Origin: Myrica gale
Lineage: Eukaryota > Streptophyta > Magnoliopsida > Fagales > Myricaceae
DNA: 64,000 bases
Assembly (NCBI GenBank): GCA_963930655.1
Contig: OZ005617.1
Location: 9,860,501-9,924,500 of the forward strand
Direction: 5' to 3'
Positions within the stretch are counted from its first letter, which is position 1. Each line of letters begins with the position of its first letter. A model generated the notes under the pieces. That model was not told where the DNA came from. It did no database searches and saw only the letters and a program-made list of their open reading frames with translations. Shown in pieces: positions 22,513-34,299 of this stretch. The position numbers and the translations under genes are program-made.

Positions 22513-22816
22513 ATATAACTACATTCCGGAATTTTACCGGTTTGAAATACGCGAGTTGAAATTTATGAAGTAGGGGGAGGGCAAACTTGTCTTTTCCCCA
22601 ACCATTTTCACGCCTATTACTCTCTCCCCCTTTGCCGAACACTTCATTTTTCCCCTCTCTTCAGCCTTTTCATTTTCCCTTGCCCTAAGTCACCCACCCG
22701 AAAGAAGAAGAAGGAAGAAGAAGAAGGAAGAAGGAGAGGAAGAAGGAGAAGAAGAAGGAGAAGAAAAGGAGGAAGAGGAGAGAAGCGAGGTAAATCCTTG
22801 CTGGCCGAAAATCGTG

Positions 22817-22849
<33 letters not shown>

Positions 22850-24251
22850 TTTCTTCTTGTTTCCTCTTGTTGGTTAGTTGTGGTTGGTGATGTTCTTGTT
22901 TTCTTTTGTTGGTTGGTTGTGGTTTGTTGGTAATTTGTCTAAGTAGTGTTCTCCTTGTGATTCATGGATGTTTAGTGTGGATCTAGGTATGTTCAAGGTA
23001 GATCTTGTAAGTGTAGCATAGATTTTTACATGAGAACATGTGGAAAAATGACTAGATCTGAAATGAGGGTTCAAGATAAATTGGTTATGTGCTCTAGGTG
23101 TTTGATAAAAGGCCTAAGAGGGGATTGAAACCTAAGTTGAGCAAGTATGGCCGAATCTAGGGTTTGATGCATTAGATTGTGTATGTATGCTAGTGATATT
23201 GAGAACCACAAAGCCCTAAGTGTTAGGGATATGTTCAGATCTGGGAAAATAGGCAAGAGGACCAATAACGCACACTAGGTGTTTGGTAAACAGCCCAAGA
23301 GAAATGGGTACATGCAATGGTGTTAACTTGATAATTATGGAACCATGATTTGGTTGTAAACTTCGAGTTGAAGTTGTAAGTGGGAGGAAGGTGAGAGTAT
23401 AGTTGTTGTTATGAGATGTTAAGTTAGCCTTGGATGTTGGTTGTGACATGTAGAGATTCGGATTTTGGTTGTTGGAGATTGTTGTGATTTCTGGAGTTAC
23501 ATATGCAGATTTCAAGGCTGGAATAGAAAGTGTGTTTTGTTGCATTGGTGGTTATCTCTTGATATTTTAGTCCAATTTTACGGGGTTGGTCTTGGAATTT
23601 GTTTCAAGTTAAGAAAGAGAGCGTTTTAAGATAACTTGCATGTGAATTAGAGGTATGACGAATATGTTATGGTATGAAAAATTAGTGTGAGGGTCTATTA
23701 AAACAGATTCGTGTGAGTAATGTATTGATTACTATATACGTTTAGTGAACCTATGAATGACAATAGTACGTTTCATTGTAGGTAACGAGACACTCGATAC
23801 TCAAGCAAGCCTAAGGTAAGTGAAAATAGTAAGTAGCAACTTACGCTTTACAAAACTGGAATGATACACAACATGTTTTTATGAATAAGCATAACATGTT
23901 TATAACCACGCATGACAAGTTATTTCTCAACAAGCATGACATCGTATACGTATTTGTATGAAAGCATGAAAGAAGTTTTTGTGCAAAGGAAAACATGAAA
24001 GGTTTATGAGATATTTGTCATTAAGCACGAACTGTCAAGAGCATTAGAAGCATTTTATGATAAGTTGATTACCAAGCATGACATGAGCACGTCATGAGCA
24101 ATTGCATTTGCATTTATTTGTCTCATAAGAAAGAAGGAGAAATTTTATGCAAATGAAAGTACCATTTTTATGCTACTTATGACAAGTTTTATGACAAGTT
24201 AATTAACGAACGAACCCAAGTCGGTCGGTACCGTACCAAGTCAAGAAGGTG

Positions 24252-24439
24252 CATCCATACCGAAGGACGTTTACGTGAAGGATGGATGTCACCTAGGACA
24301 CCCATACCGAAGGATGCTTGCAAGAAGGATGGGTAGTCCATGAGGTAAGTGCAATCACACTGAAGGATGCTTGCAAGAAGGTGTGAACCTCAAGGGTCGT
24401 GTCTAGCCACTGAAGGACGAATGAGAGAAGGTGAGCTAG
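24252..24439 (+). other. array of four stem-loops in the 5' LTR
   Basis: Stems: CATCCAT/ATGGATG (24252-24258 with 24282-24288), CCCAT/ATGGG (24301-24305 with 24329-24333), TCACAC/GTGTGA (24355-24360 with 24381-24386), and CTAGC-CAC/GTGAGCTAG (about 24403-24439, one bulge). All loops share the frame CYGAAGGAYG-n-AGAAGG. Stems differ between units and between LTR families while pairing is kept. Confidence 0.85.
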
Positions 24440-25151
24440 CTCGACCATATGTAAGGTCCCTAAGGGAAATAAGGGACTGTTCCTACGGGAACGCACAACC
24501 CTGATGTCAGGGGTAAAAGAGGGCAAGTGGCCCACAAGATAAGATGTGAATCGATTTTTACAAAAGCAAGAGTAAATGCATGTGCATTATACATGCATCA
24601 CGTTTCATAATCAGGCATGCAGCGCATTATGTTTACATGACTATGATTTCAAGTTCAAGTGCATGCTTACAATTTCAACCCATGTTTTAGCTATAATTCC
24701 TTACTGAGTCTTTCGACTCACAGTTTTAAATTGTATCATTCCAGATGATGTTACAGGGGTGGAATCTTAAGAAGAGGACCTTGAACCCTAGGAGAAGGGT
24801 TGATGAAATGTCTCTCTTGTTTGCTAACGTTAGGAAAGATTTAGCTAATTTTTGTAAAAGCCGGCATGAGCCACCGTGATGTGGTGGTCATGGGTTTCAT
24901 TTGGCTTAGTTAGTTAATGTTTTAAACTGGTTGATATTTTGAGAATATGTTTAACAACCTTGAGTTATCAATGGAAAGTATGTTCTTATGCACGTTATAC
25001 GCTAGCATTATAAGGCTTCTTTTTAACATTGAAGCATCAACGTCTTTTCCGCTGCAAGTATAGTAGTAAGTACGCTGGAGCGTCCCATGCCGGGAATGCT
25101 CGCGGCTGTCATTAGCCTCGTTTAGCTAGCGTTCGGGGCGTGACAGTTTAG

Positions 25152-25162
25152 TGGTATCAGAG
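25152..25162 (+). other. primer binding site of the complete Tekay element
   Basis: TGGTATCAGAG lies six bases after the 5' LTR end (25145) and matches the initiator-tRNA complement used by many plant LTR retrotransposons. Confidence 0.92.
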
Positions 25163-25292
25163 GAATTTAGGAGTTTAGTGAACTTAAGATTTGCTACTCG
25201 CCTATTTGGATTTCGAGTATGCTATATGCTAGAAATCTCATGCATCAACTAGTTGTTAGGATACTTATTTAGTGATGACGATATAGTGCAGG

Positions 25293-28200
25293 ATGCCACC
25301 TAGGAAACAACCCAGGAATAGAAACACGGAGGAGGAGCCCGAAGAATCAGGTGTCTCTACCAATGATGTTTTAAGGCACATGGCTCAGCTCATCGCTGAA
25401 CAAGTGCAGCAAGGGGCAAATGTGCAAGGGGCAAATGTGCAAGGGGCTCGAGATCGCCCTGAAGGATGCACCTTTGACCAGTTTAACCGCCAACACCCGC
25501 CGGTATATAACGGTAGAGGAGATGCCGTTCTAGCAGAAAACTGGCTTCTAGAGATTAAAGAGTTGCTGGAAGTCATGGGGTGTACAGACTCCCAGAGAGT
25601 GAGCTTTGCTACCTTCAAGCTACAGGGAGATGCCAAGAGGTGGTGGCTATCCAAGAAGCTCCTACTGAGCCAAGAATTGGGAGAACAACCCATAATCTGG
25701 GAGAGGTTTCAACAAGAATTCCTGGACCGCTATTTTCCAAGGACGACGCGGGAAGCAAAAGCGAGAGAGTTTGCCAACTTAACTCAGGGATCAATGACTG
25801 TTGATCAATACTCTGGTCGATTCATGGAGTTGGTGAGGTTTGCTCCGTATTTAGTACCAGATGAGGAGAGGAAAGCCAGGAAGTTTGAAGAGGGACTTCA
25901 TCCCCGAATCTTTGACAGAGTTATGGCCCATAACTTGAAGACGTTGGCAGAAGTCATAGAACGGGCAGTGATTGTGGAAAGAGGTCTGCAGAGGACAGCA
26001 GCATTTTACGACCAGCAAAAGAGGAAGGCTCCTCCCAAGCTGGAAACGTCATAGGCACCCTGGAAGAAAAGCAAGCAGGTTTTATCACGGGGCCAGAATC
26101 AGAGACCTGGTGGAGCCCAGAACCAGAGACCTGGAGGAAGTCAGATTGCAGGAGGGAATCAATTCCCAATATGCAACAAATGTGGCAAGAAGCATCCCGG
26201 AGAGTGTAGGCAGGGAGTATGCTTCCAGTGCGGGAAGCCAGGTCACATTGCCCGAGATTGTAGGGCAAAAAGTAATTCAAGCCAAGCATCCCAACCCGCA
26301 CCGCAAGACAATTCGAGGAGGCAAAGCGGTCCAACTCAAGCAAGACTATATGCTCTGACCCCGAGGGATGCGGAGGACCAAACCAGAGTAGTAACGGGTA
26401 AGTTGCCCTTGCCACAGGGAGAAGCCCTTGTATTATTTGATTCAGGGGCCACACATTCATTCATAGCATCGGCATATTGTAAGGCAAGAGATTTAAAGCA
26501 TGAGCCATTAGGATGTCATGTAGTAGTATCAACACCTACTGGTGGGAGGATCAATTGCGATCGAATAGTGAAAAATTTCCCGATAGAAGTTGAGGGGCAA
26601 ATTATGCCGGCTAACCTGATAGTGATGGAAATGGGAGGGTTCGACCTCATTTTAGGTATGGATTGGTTGGCAACACACGGTGCTAGCATAAAATGTTACG
26701 AGAAGAAGGTCGTGTTCCAAAAGGAGGGGAGACCGGATTGTTGTTTTGTAGGCATGAGAAAGGTGGAACGAAGACCGGCGATCATTTCAGCCATGCAAGC
26801 CAAGAAATGGTTGCACGGAGGAAGTGAGGGGTTCTTAGTTTGGGCAAATGAAATGCAGAGAGAGACTGCTACGGTAGAGCAAACCCCTATAGTGAACGAA
26901 TTTCCTGATGTGTTTCCGGAAGAATTACCCGGATTACCTCCTGATAGGGAAGTGGAGTTTGGCATCGATTTAGAACCAGGGACAACTCCAATTTCTAAAG
27001 CACCGTATAGAATGGCACCAGCAGAGTTGAAGGAATTGAAGATTCAGCTGGAGGATCTATTGGATAAAGGGTTCATTCGGCCGAGTGTGTCACCTTGGGG
27101 AGCTCCGATCTTGTTCGTAAAGAAGAAAGATGGAAGCCTCAGGATGTGCATTGATTACAGGGAGTTGAATAAGGTGACTATCAAGAATAGATACCCGTTG
27201 CCTCGCATTGATGATCTATTTGATCAATTGCAAGGGGCACAGGCATTCTCGAAGATTGATTTGAGATCGGGATATCACCAGTTGAAGGTGAAGGGGGAGG
27301 ACATACCGAAGACGGCATTTCGAACGCGATATGGCCATTACGAATTTATGGTGATGCCTTTTGGGCTAACCAATGCTCCAGCCGCATTTATGGATTTGAT
27401 GAATAGGGTGTTTCGGGAATTCTTAGATAAGTTTGTGGTTGTCTTTATTGATGACATACTGATTTACTCACGGAATAAGGAGGAACATGAGAAGCATTTA
27501 AGGATTGTTCTACAGATTCTTAGGGAGAAGAAGTTGTTTGCCAAGTTTTCCAAATGTGAGTTTTGGTTGGAACAAGTTCGCTTTTTGGGGCATGTAGTGT
27601 CCGGAGAAGGGATTGCCGTGGATCCCGGAAAGGTAGCTGCTATATTCAAGTGGCCGAGGCCTACGAATGTGAAGGAAGTAAGAAGTTTTCTGGGATTAGC
27701 AGGGTACTATCGGAGGTTTATCAAGGGATTCTCAAAGATGGCCAAGCCTTTGACGTCTCTAACAAAGAAGAATGTCAAATTTGAATGGACTCATGAGTGT
27801 GAGTGGAGCTTCCAAGAGTTAAAGGCCAATTTAGTTACTGCTCCAGTATTAGCACTACCCTCGGAATATGGAGAGTATGAAATCTATAGCGACGCATCGA
27901 AGCAAGGTTTAGGTTGTGTTTTGATGCAAGACAAAAGGGTAATAGCTTATGCTTCTAGGCAACTGAGGCCTCACGAGATTAATTATCCCACGCATGACTT
28001 AGAGTTAGCTGCTGTAGTCTATGCGTTAAAAATATGGAGACATTATTTGTATGGGGTTAAATGTGAGATATTCACCGATCATAAGAGTCTTAAGTATTTT
28101 AACACCCAGAAAGAGCTGAACATGAGACAGCGGCGATGGTTAGAGTTGATTAAAGATTATGATTGCACAATAAGTTATCACCCTGGAAAAGCCAATGTGG

Positions 28201-29790
28201 TGGCCGACGCATTAAGTAGGAAGTCGGCAGAAACAAGTTCAGTAGAGGCAAGTTCAATGGAGGTGGTGCCCGAGGAAATCAGGAGAGACTTAAAAAGGGC
28301 AGAGATTGTGCTTATCATTGCCGATCAGTTTGTCTCCATTGCAGGGCTCTCGTTGCAACCTACCCTGGAGGAGCAGATTCGAGAGGCCCAGAAGAATGAT
28401 AAGGTGATTGAAGGGATTAGAGAGCGAATTGAGAAAAAGGAAGACCCCGACTTTGGAGATAAGGATGAGTTATTACGATATCGAGGCAGAATTTGTGTGC
28501 CAAGTACAAGGGAGATTAAAGACTTGATTCTAGCAGAGGCTCATTCTACGCCTTATACCATCCATCCAGGAGGCACGAAGATGTATCAAGATATTAAGAA
28601 GGTCTTTTGGTGGCCTAATATGAAGCGGGAGATAGCCGAGTATGTGGCTCGATGTTTGACTTGCCAGAAGGTGAAAGCCGAGCACCAGAGGCCAGCAGGA
28701 ACACTAAAGCCTCTAGAGATCCCTGAATGGAAGTGGGAAGGGATAGCCATGGATTTCGTAGTGGGGTTGCCTCGAACTACTTCGGGTTACGATGCTATAT
28801 GGGTGATCGTGGACCGACTAACCAAGTCGGCACACTTCTTACCCATTAAGGTGAAGTATGCCCCGGAGAAGTTAGCGGAGATTTATCTTCAAGAGATTGT
28901 CAGATTACATGGAGTGCCTAAGAGCATAGTGTCGGATAGAGATCCGAGATTTACATCGAGATTCTGGAAACGATTGCAGGAGTCATTCGGAACTCGGTTG
29001 AATTTTAGTACCGCTTTCCACCCACAGACAGATGGGCAGTCGAAAAGGACTATACAAATTCTGGAGGATATGCTCAGGGCTTGCGTTGTGGATTTCAAAG
29101 GAGGATGGGCTCAATACTTGCCTTTAGCGGAATTCGCGTACAATAACAGTTTTCAAGCAAGTATTGGTATGACACCCTATGAAGCCTTGTATGGGAGGAG
29201 GTGTAGATCACCTTGTATTGGGATGAGGTAGGCGAAAGAAGGATGTTAGGGCCGGAAATAGTTTCAGAGACACGGGAAAAGATCCAAGTAATCAAAGATA
29301 GGCTTGTGACAGCCCAATGCAGGCAGAAGAGCTATGCTGATAATCGAAGAAGAGAACTTGAATTTGAGGCTGGGAGCAGAGTATTTCTGAAGATTTCTCC
29401 GAAGAAGGGGATAACGAGATTTGGAAAAAAAGGGAAGCTCCAACCCAGATTCATAGGACCCTTTGAGATCCTAGATAGAGTTGGGCCCGTGGCGTACAGG
29501 TTGGCCCTACCCCCTTGTTTAGAGGGAGTTCACAATGTGTTTCATGTATCGCTCCTAAGGAAGTATGTAACTGACCCTACCCATGTATTAGATTATGAGC
29601 CTTTGCAGGTTAGAGAAAACCTTACGTATGTGGAAGAACCTATAAGGGTTTTGGATAGGAAGGAGTAGCAACTGAGGACCAAAACCATACCTCTTGTTAA
29701 GGTCTTGTGGAGAAACCACGGAGTAGAAGAGGCCTCATGGGAGTTAGAAAGTGAAATGTACTCGAAATATCCCCACTTACGGGAAGGACA
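25293..29790 (+). pseudogene. gag-pol region of the complete Tekay element
   Basis: Domain order gag - zinc knuckles - protease - RT - RNase H - integrase - chromodomain, the standard chromovirus order. Gag begins at an ATG at 25293 (MPPRKQPRNRN) with a retrotransposon-gag domain at about 25500-25900. The longest open stretch covers protease to integrase (26403-29231). The chromodomain tail has the WRNHGVEEASWELESEM block typical of Tekay/Del elements, which recognise chromatin marks to direct integration. The family usually makes one polyprotein; this copy has about three breaks in the frame. A noncoding or short-ORF tail of about 250 bp separates it from the polypurine tract. Confidence 0.93.
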
Positions 29791-30038
29791 AAGTTAAGAA
29801 GGATAATGTTAGAATTTCGATATGACTTGTCTGATCTGTTTTTCTTTTCATTGATACCTTTATATTGTCTCACTATACATATGAGCTATAGTGCTATGTT
29901 GAAGTATATAAAGGCATATATGTGTGTATTATGATAACGTTAGTTGTGGGGCCAGTTCGAGTATTCACCCGTCCTAGACCTCCACCATCAGGACAAATCT
30001 CTAGTAAGGAAGATCGAATTCCGAGGACGGAATTTTAT

Positions 30039-30051
30039 AAGGAGGGGAGGA
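30039..30051 (+). other. polypurine tract
   Basis: AAGGAGGGGAGGA lies immediately before the 3' LTR start at 30052. The same tract precedes the LTRs at 47311 (plus) and 45801 (minus). Confidence 0.93.
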
Positions 30052-33000
30052 TGTGAGATCCCGAATTTACTTATGTCATTGTATAGGAGAGAGAGATTTT
30101 GCTATGATTTTCCTCAGGATGTAGGTATGTTTTAATTGGTGATTTTTGAGGTAAGTGTCGACACATTGGAACATAGTGTCGACACATTATACTAACACCC
30201 GAAAGTTTACCTTTTCCTGGAGACCAAAGTGAATTTTGACTAAGTGTTGTAAGTGTCGACACTTTGAGTCATAGTGTCGACACATTAGACTGATACCCGA
30301 GCGTTTATATCTTTCCGGAACTAGATTGATTTTTACTAAGTGTTGGAAGTGTCGACACCTTGAGTGATGGTGTCGACACATCCAACTGAAACCCGAGAGT
30401 TCGCCTTTTTCCAGAACTCCCGTGGATTTTGACCAAGTGATGGAAGTGTCGACACCTTGGGTGATGGTGTCGACACATCTAATTGAAACCCAAGAGTTTA
30501 CATTTTTCCCACTATGGCTAAGTGTTGGAAGTGTCGACACCTTGAGTGATGGTGTCGACACATCTTACTAAATATGTTGTAAGTGTCGACACCTTGAGTG
30601 ATGGTGTCGACACATATAACTACATTCCGGAATTTTACCGGTTTGAAATACGCGAGTTGAAATTTATGAAGTAGGGGGAGGGCAAACTTGTCTTTTCCCC
30701 AACCATTTTCACGCCTATTACTCTCTCCCCCTTTGCCGAACACTTCATTTTTCCCCTCTCTTCAGCCTTTTCATTTTCCCTTGCCCTAAGTCACCCACCC
30801 GAAAGAAGAAGAAGGAAGAAGAAGAAGGAAGAAGGAGAGGAAGAAGGAGAAGAAGAAGGAGAAGAAAAGAAGGAGGAAGAGGAGAGAAGCGAGGTAAATC
30901 CTTGCTGGCCGAAAATCGTGCTACTCTCTCTCTCTCTCTCTCTCTCTATTCTCTTCTTGTTTCCTCTTGTTGGTTAGTTGTGGTTGGTGATGTTCTTGTT
31001 TTCTTTTGTTGGTTGGTTGTGGTTTGTTGGTAATTTGTCTAAGTAGTGTTCTCCTTGTGATTCATGGATGTTTAGTGTGGATCTAGGTATGTTCAAGGTA
31101 GATCTTGTAAGTGTAGCATAGATTTTTACATGAGAACATGTGGAAAAAATGACTAGATCTGAAATGAGGGTTCAAGATAAATTGGTTATGTGCTCTAGGT
31201 GTTTGATAAAAGGCCTAAGAGGGGATTGAAACCTAAGTTGAGCAAGTATGGCCGAATCTAGGGTTTGATGCATTAGATTGTGTATGTATGCTAGTGATAT
31301 TGAGAACCACAAAGCCCTAAGTGTTAGGGATATGTTCAGATCTGGGAAAATAGGCAAGAGGACCAATAACGCACACTAGGTGTTTGGTAAACAGCCCAAG
31401 AGAAATGGGTACATGCAATGGTGTTAACTTGATAATTATGGAACCATGATTTGGTTGTAAACTTCGAGTTGAAGTTGTAAGTGGGAGGAAGGTGAGAGTA
31501 TAGTTGTTGTTATGAGATGTTAAGTTAGCCTTGGATGTTGGTTGTGATATGTAGAGATTCGGATTTTGGTTGTTGGAGATTGTTGTGATTTCTGGAGTTA
31601 CATATGCAGATTTCAAGGCTGGAATAGAAAGTGTGTTTTGTTGCATTGGTGGTTATCTCTTGATATTTTAGTCCAATTTTACGGGGTTGGTCTTGGAATT
31701 TGTTTCAAGTTAAGAAAGAGAGCGTTTTAAGATAACTTGCATGTGAATTAGAGGTATGACGAATATGTTATGGTATGAAAAATTAGTGTGAGGGTCTATT
31801 AAAACAGATTCGTGTGAGTAATGTATTGATTACTATATACGTTTAGTGAACCTATGAATGACAATAGTACGTTTCATTGTAGGTAACGAGACACTCGATA
31901 CTCAAGCAAGCCTAAGGTAAGTGAAAATAGTAAGTAGCAACTTACGCTTTACAAAACTGGAATGATACACAACATGTTTTTATGAATAAGCATAACATGT
32001 TTATAACCACGCATGACAAGTTATTTCTCAACAAGCATGACATCGTATACGTATTTGTATGAAAGCATGAAAGAAGTTTTTGTGCAAAGGAAAACATGAA
32101 AGGTTTATGAGATATTTGTCATTAAGCACGAACTGTCAAGAGCATTAGAAGCATTTTATGATAAGTTGATTACCAAGCATGACATGAGCACGTCATGAGC
32201 AATTGCATTTGCATTTATTTGTCTCATAAGAAAGAAGGAGAAATTTTATGCAAATGAAAGTACCATTTTTATGCTACTTATGACAAGTTTTATGACAAGT
32301 TAATTAACGAACGAACCCAAGTCGGTCGGTACCGTACCAAGTCAAGAAGGTGCATCCATACCGAAGGACGTTTACGTGAAGGATGGATGTCACCTAGGAC
32401 ACCCATACCGAAGGATGCTTGCAAGAAGGATGGGTAGTCCATGAGGTAAGTGCAATCACACTGAAGGATGCTTGCAAGAAGGTGTGAACCTCAAGGGTCG
32501 TGTCTAGCCACTGAAGGACGAATGAGAGAAGGTGAGCTAGCTCGACCATATGTAAGGTCCCTAAGGGAAATAAGGGACTGTTCCTACGGGAACGCACAAC
32601 CCTGATGTCAGGGGTAAAAGAGGGCAAGTGGCCCACAAGATAAGATGTGAATCGATTTTTACAAAAGCAAGAGTAAATGCATGTGCATTATACATGCATC
32701 ACGTTTCATAATCAGGCATGCAGCGCATTATGTTTACATGACTATGATTTCAAGTTCAAGTGCATGCTTACAATTTCAACCCATGTTTTAGCTATAATTC
32801 CTTACTGAGTCTTTCGACTCACAGTTTTAAATTGTATCATTCCAGATGATGTTACAGGGGTGGAATCTTAAGAAGAGGACCTTGAACCCTAGGAGAAGGG
32901 TTGATGAAATGTCTCTCTTGTTTGCTAACGTTAGGAAAGATTTAGCTAATTTTTGTAAAAGCCGGCATGAGCCACCGTGATGTGGTGGTCATGGGTTTCA

Positions 33001-33246
33001 TTTGGCTTAGTTAGTTAATGTTTTAAACTGGTTGATATTTTGAGAATATGTTTAACAACCTTGAGTTATCAATGGAAAGTATGTTCTTATGCACGTTATA
33101 CGCTAGCATTATAAGGCTTCTTTTTAACATTGAAGCATCAACGTCTTTTCCGCTGCAAGTATAGTAGTAAGTACGCTGGAGCGTCCCATGCCGGGAATGC
33201 TCGCGGCTGTCATTAGCCTCGTTTAGCTAGCGTTCGGGGCGTGACA
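30052..33246 (+). repeat. 3' LTR of the complete Tekay element
   Basis: Nearly identical to the 5' LTR at an offset of 8101 bp, with the same length. It carries the same twelve palindromes (30155-30613), inverted pair (31957-31969 and 32833-32845) and stem-loops (32353-32540). Differences from the 5' copy are a handful of substitutions plus length changes in the GAA tract, the (CT)n run and one A-run. Confidence 0.95.
30155..30613. repeat. six palindrome pairs in the 3' LTR
   Basis: The same twelve GTGTCGACAC copies as in the 5' LTR, all intact and with the 21-bp pair pitch unchanged. Confidence 0.95.
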
Positions 33247-33251
33247 TACTC
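33247..33251. repeat. target site duplication TACTC, right copy
   Basis: Matches 21946-21950. Confidence 0.95.
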
Positions 33252-33481
33252 TTCCCGGCTCAATCCATGACCAACCTAACAAAAATTGTCCGAACGTGAG
33301 CATAAACTATCCACGGGGTAAACAAACAGCGATGCTTAGATTATTTTTGCGCCCGAACAATATGTCAAGTCGTCCGGATGCAAGGCAAACGATAAAATTT
33401 TAAAAAAAGAATTTATGTCAACACAGAGTACTATATATGTTCGTACACAATAAATAATATAAACATTTAATATATATCCAC

Positions 33482-33541
33482 CCGCACGGTATACTAACCT
33501 TCCGAAAAGAATTGGGATGAACACTGATTGGAGTCAGCCAT
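33482..33541 (-). pseudogene. possible first exon of a disrupted host gene
   Basis: On the minus strand an ATG at 33541 in good context (GCCATGG) opens MADSNQCSSQFFSEG, followed at about 33498 by a GT that could be a splice donor (GAAG/GTTAGT). Upstream on the same strand (33600-33700) lies a CT-rich, leader-like stretch. Codon-like sequence on the same strand resumes at 21950 on the far side of the complete element. I do not recognise a family, and the reading may be chance. Confidence 0.25.
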
Positions 33542-34295
33542 GGCGACGTTCTACCTACCCTTACAAAGACCAAAATATAGGAAAATCAAAATAGAAAGGA
33601 AGAAGGCATTACCTAAATGTGGCTCTCAAAATAAGAAGTAAAATAAGAAAAAATTGAAGAAGTTAGAGAGAAACACTGAGAGAAAAAAATGTTTTGGATT
33701 TCACAATTCTGTTTGTTATTATAGTGTTTGAACGTTAGTATGGCGTGCGCACACCTATCAACAGTAAATTTTACACTTGGCCCAATCAAATTTATCCGCA
33801 TTAAATTCTAAATCTGGAGCAGTTGTAAAATTTTCTAGAACCTCCGTACTTTTACGAGTTGTACGTGTCTAAGTTGTACCTTCGATTTGTTTGCTAAAAA
33901 AAATGTATTCTGGGTTTGAAAGTAAGACGCGTGTCTACCATGTGAATATTCTTTTATGCATCCGTATGTTATAGTTACCGTCCGTACGTGATATTGGGGT
34001 TAACTAGGAAAAGGCGCGGGACACCTCGTGAGCACTTCAGATTGGTTGGAATGCTTCAGGAAAATGATAACCTCGGGAGTAAAATGACAGCCCGGATATC
34101 GGGGAAAGGTGTTGGACACCTTGTGTCCGCTTTGGACTGATTGGAATGCTTCGCAAAAAATTTTAACCTCCAGAATAAAATGACAGCTTGAGAATAATAG
34201 ACACCTCAGATAGTAATGGTAACCTCGGGATATTTGTGGGTGGGTCAAAAAAGAGTTTAGATATCCTGGGATGATCGTGGGAAGGTTGAGAGTCA
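33542..34295. other. low-copy sequence with a 95-bp tandem pair
   Basis: No gene recognised. Two tandem copies of about 95 bp occur at roughly 34011-34105 and 34106-34200 (shared words GGACACCT, TTGGAATGCTTC, AAAATGACAGC). Confidence 0.5.
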
Positions 34296-34299
34296 CACT

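Larger units (their letters stand above)
21951..25145 (+). repeat. 5' LTR of the complete Tekay element
   Basis: 3195 bp, TG...CA ends. Internal landmarks: six pairs of GTGTCGACAC (22054-22512), a GAA-rich purine tract (about 22703-22792) ending in GCGAGGTAAATCC, a (CT)n run near 22823-22848, the inverted pair CTGGAATGATACA (23856-23868) and TGTATCATTCCAG (24732-24744), four stem-loops (24252-24439) and the TTACTGAGTCTTTCGACTCA block near 24703. No TATA box can be assigned with confidence. Confidence 0.95.
21951..33246 (+). mobile_element. complete Tekay/Del chromovirus (Ty3/gypsy), 11.3 kb, young
   Basis: Two 3195-bp LTRs (21951-25145 and 30052-33246) start TGTGAGATCCCG and end GGGGCGTGACA, with a TACTC duplication outside. 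Inside: tRNA-iMet primer site at 25152; gag about 25293-26300 with two zinc knuckles at 26171-26264; protease with DSGATHSF near 26437; RT about 27000-27650 with FIDD near 27443; RNase H about 27870-28200; integrase about 28540-29250; chromodomain about 29580-29790; polypurine tract 30039-30051. Chromodomain type and long LTRs place it in the Tekay/Del lineage. By eye the LTRs differ at about five substitutions and three small indels, so insertion was recent (about 0.1 My or less at commonly used plant rates). The frame has about three breaks, so it looks structurally whole but probably not autonomous. Confidence 0.95.

Noticed and set aside
22086-22642. Cys/His-rich minus-strand ORFs (CRHHHSRCRH repeats) resembling zinc-binding proteins
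   Set aside because: The CRH words are translations of the GTGTCGACAC palindrome field. The same ORFs recur in the other LTR and have no codon-level conservation.
25152-25162. tRNA-like sequence TGGTATCAGAG, present several times
   Set aside because: These are primer binding sites complementary to the 3' end of initiator tRNA. No cloverleaf or promoter boxes of a tRNA gene surround them.
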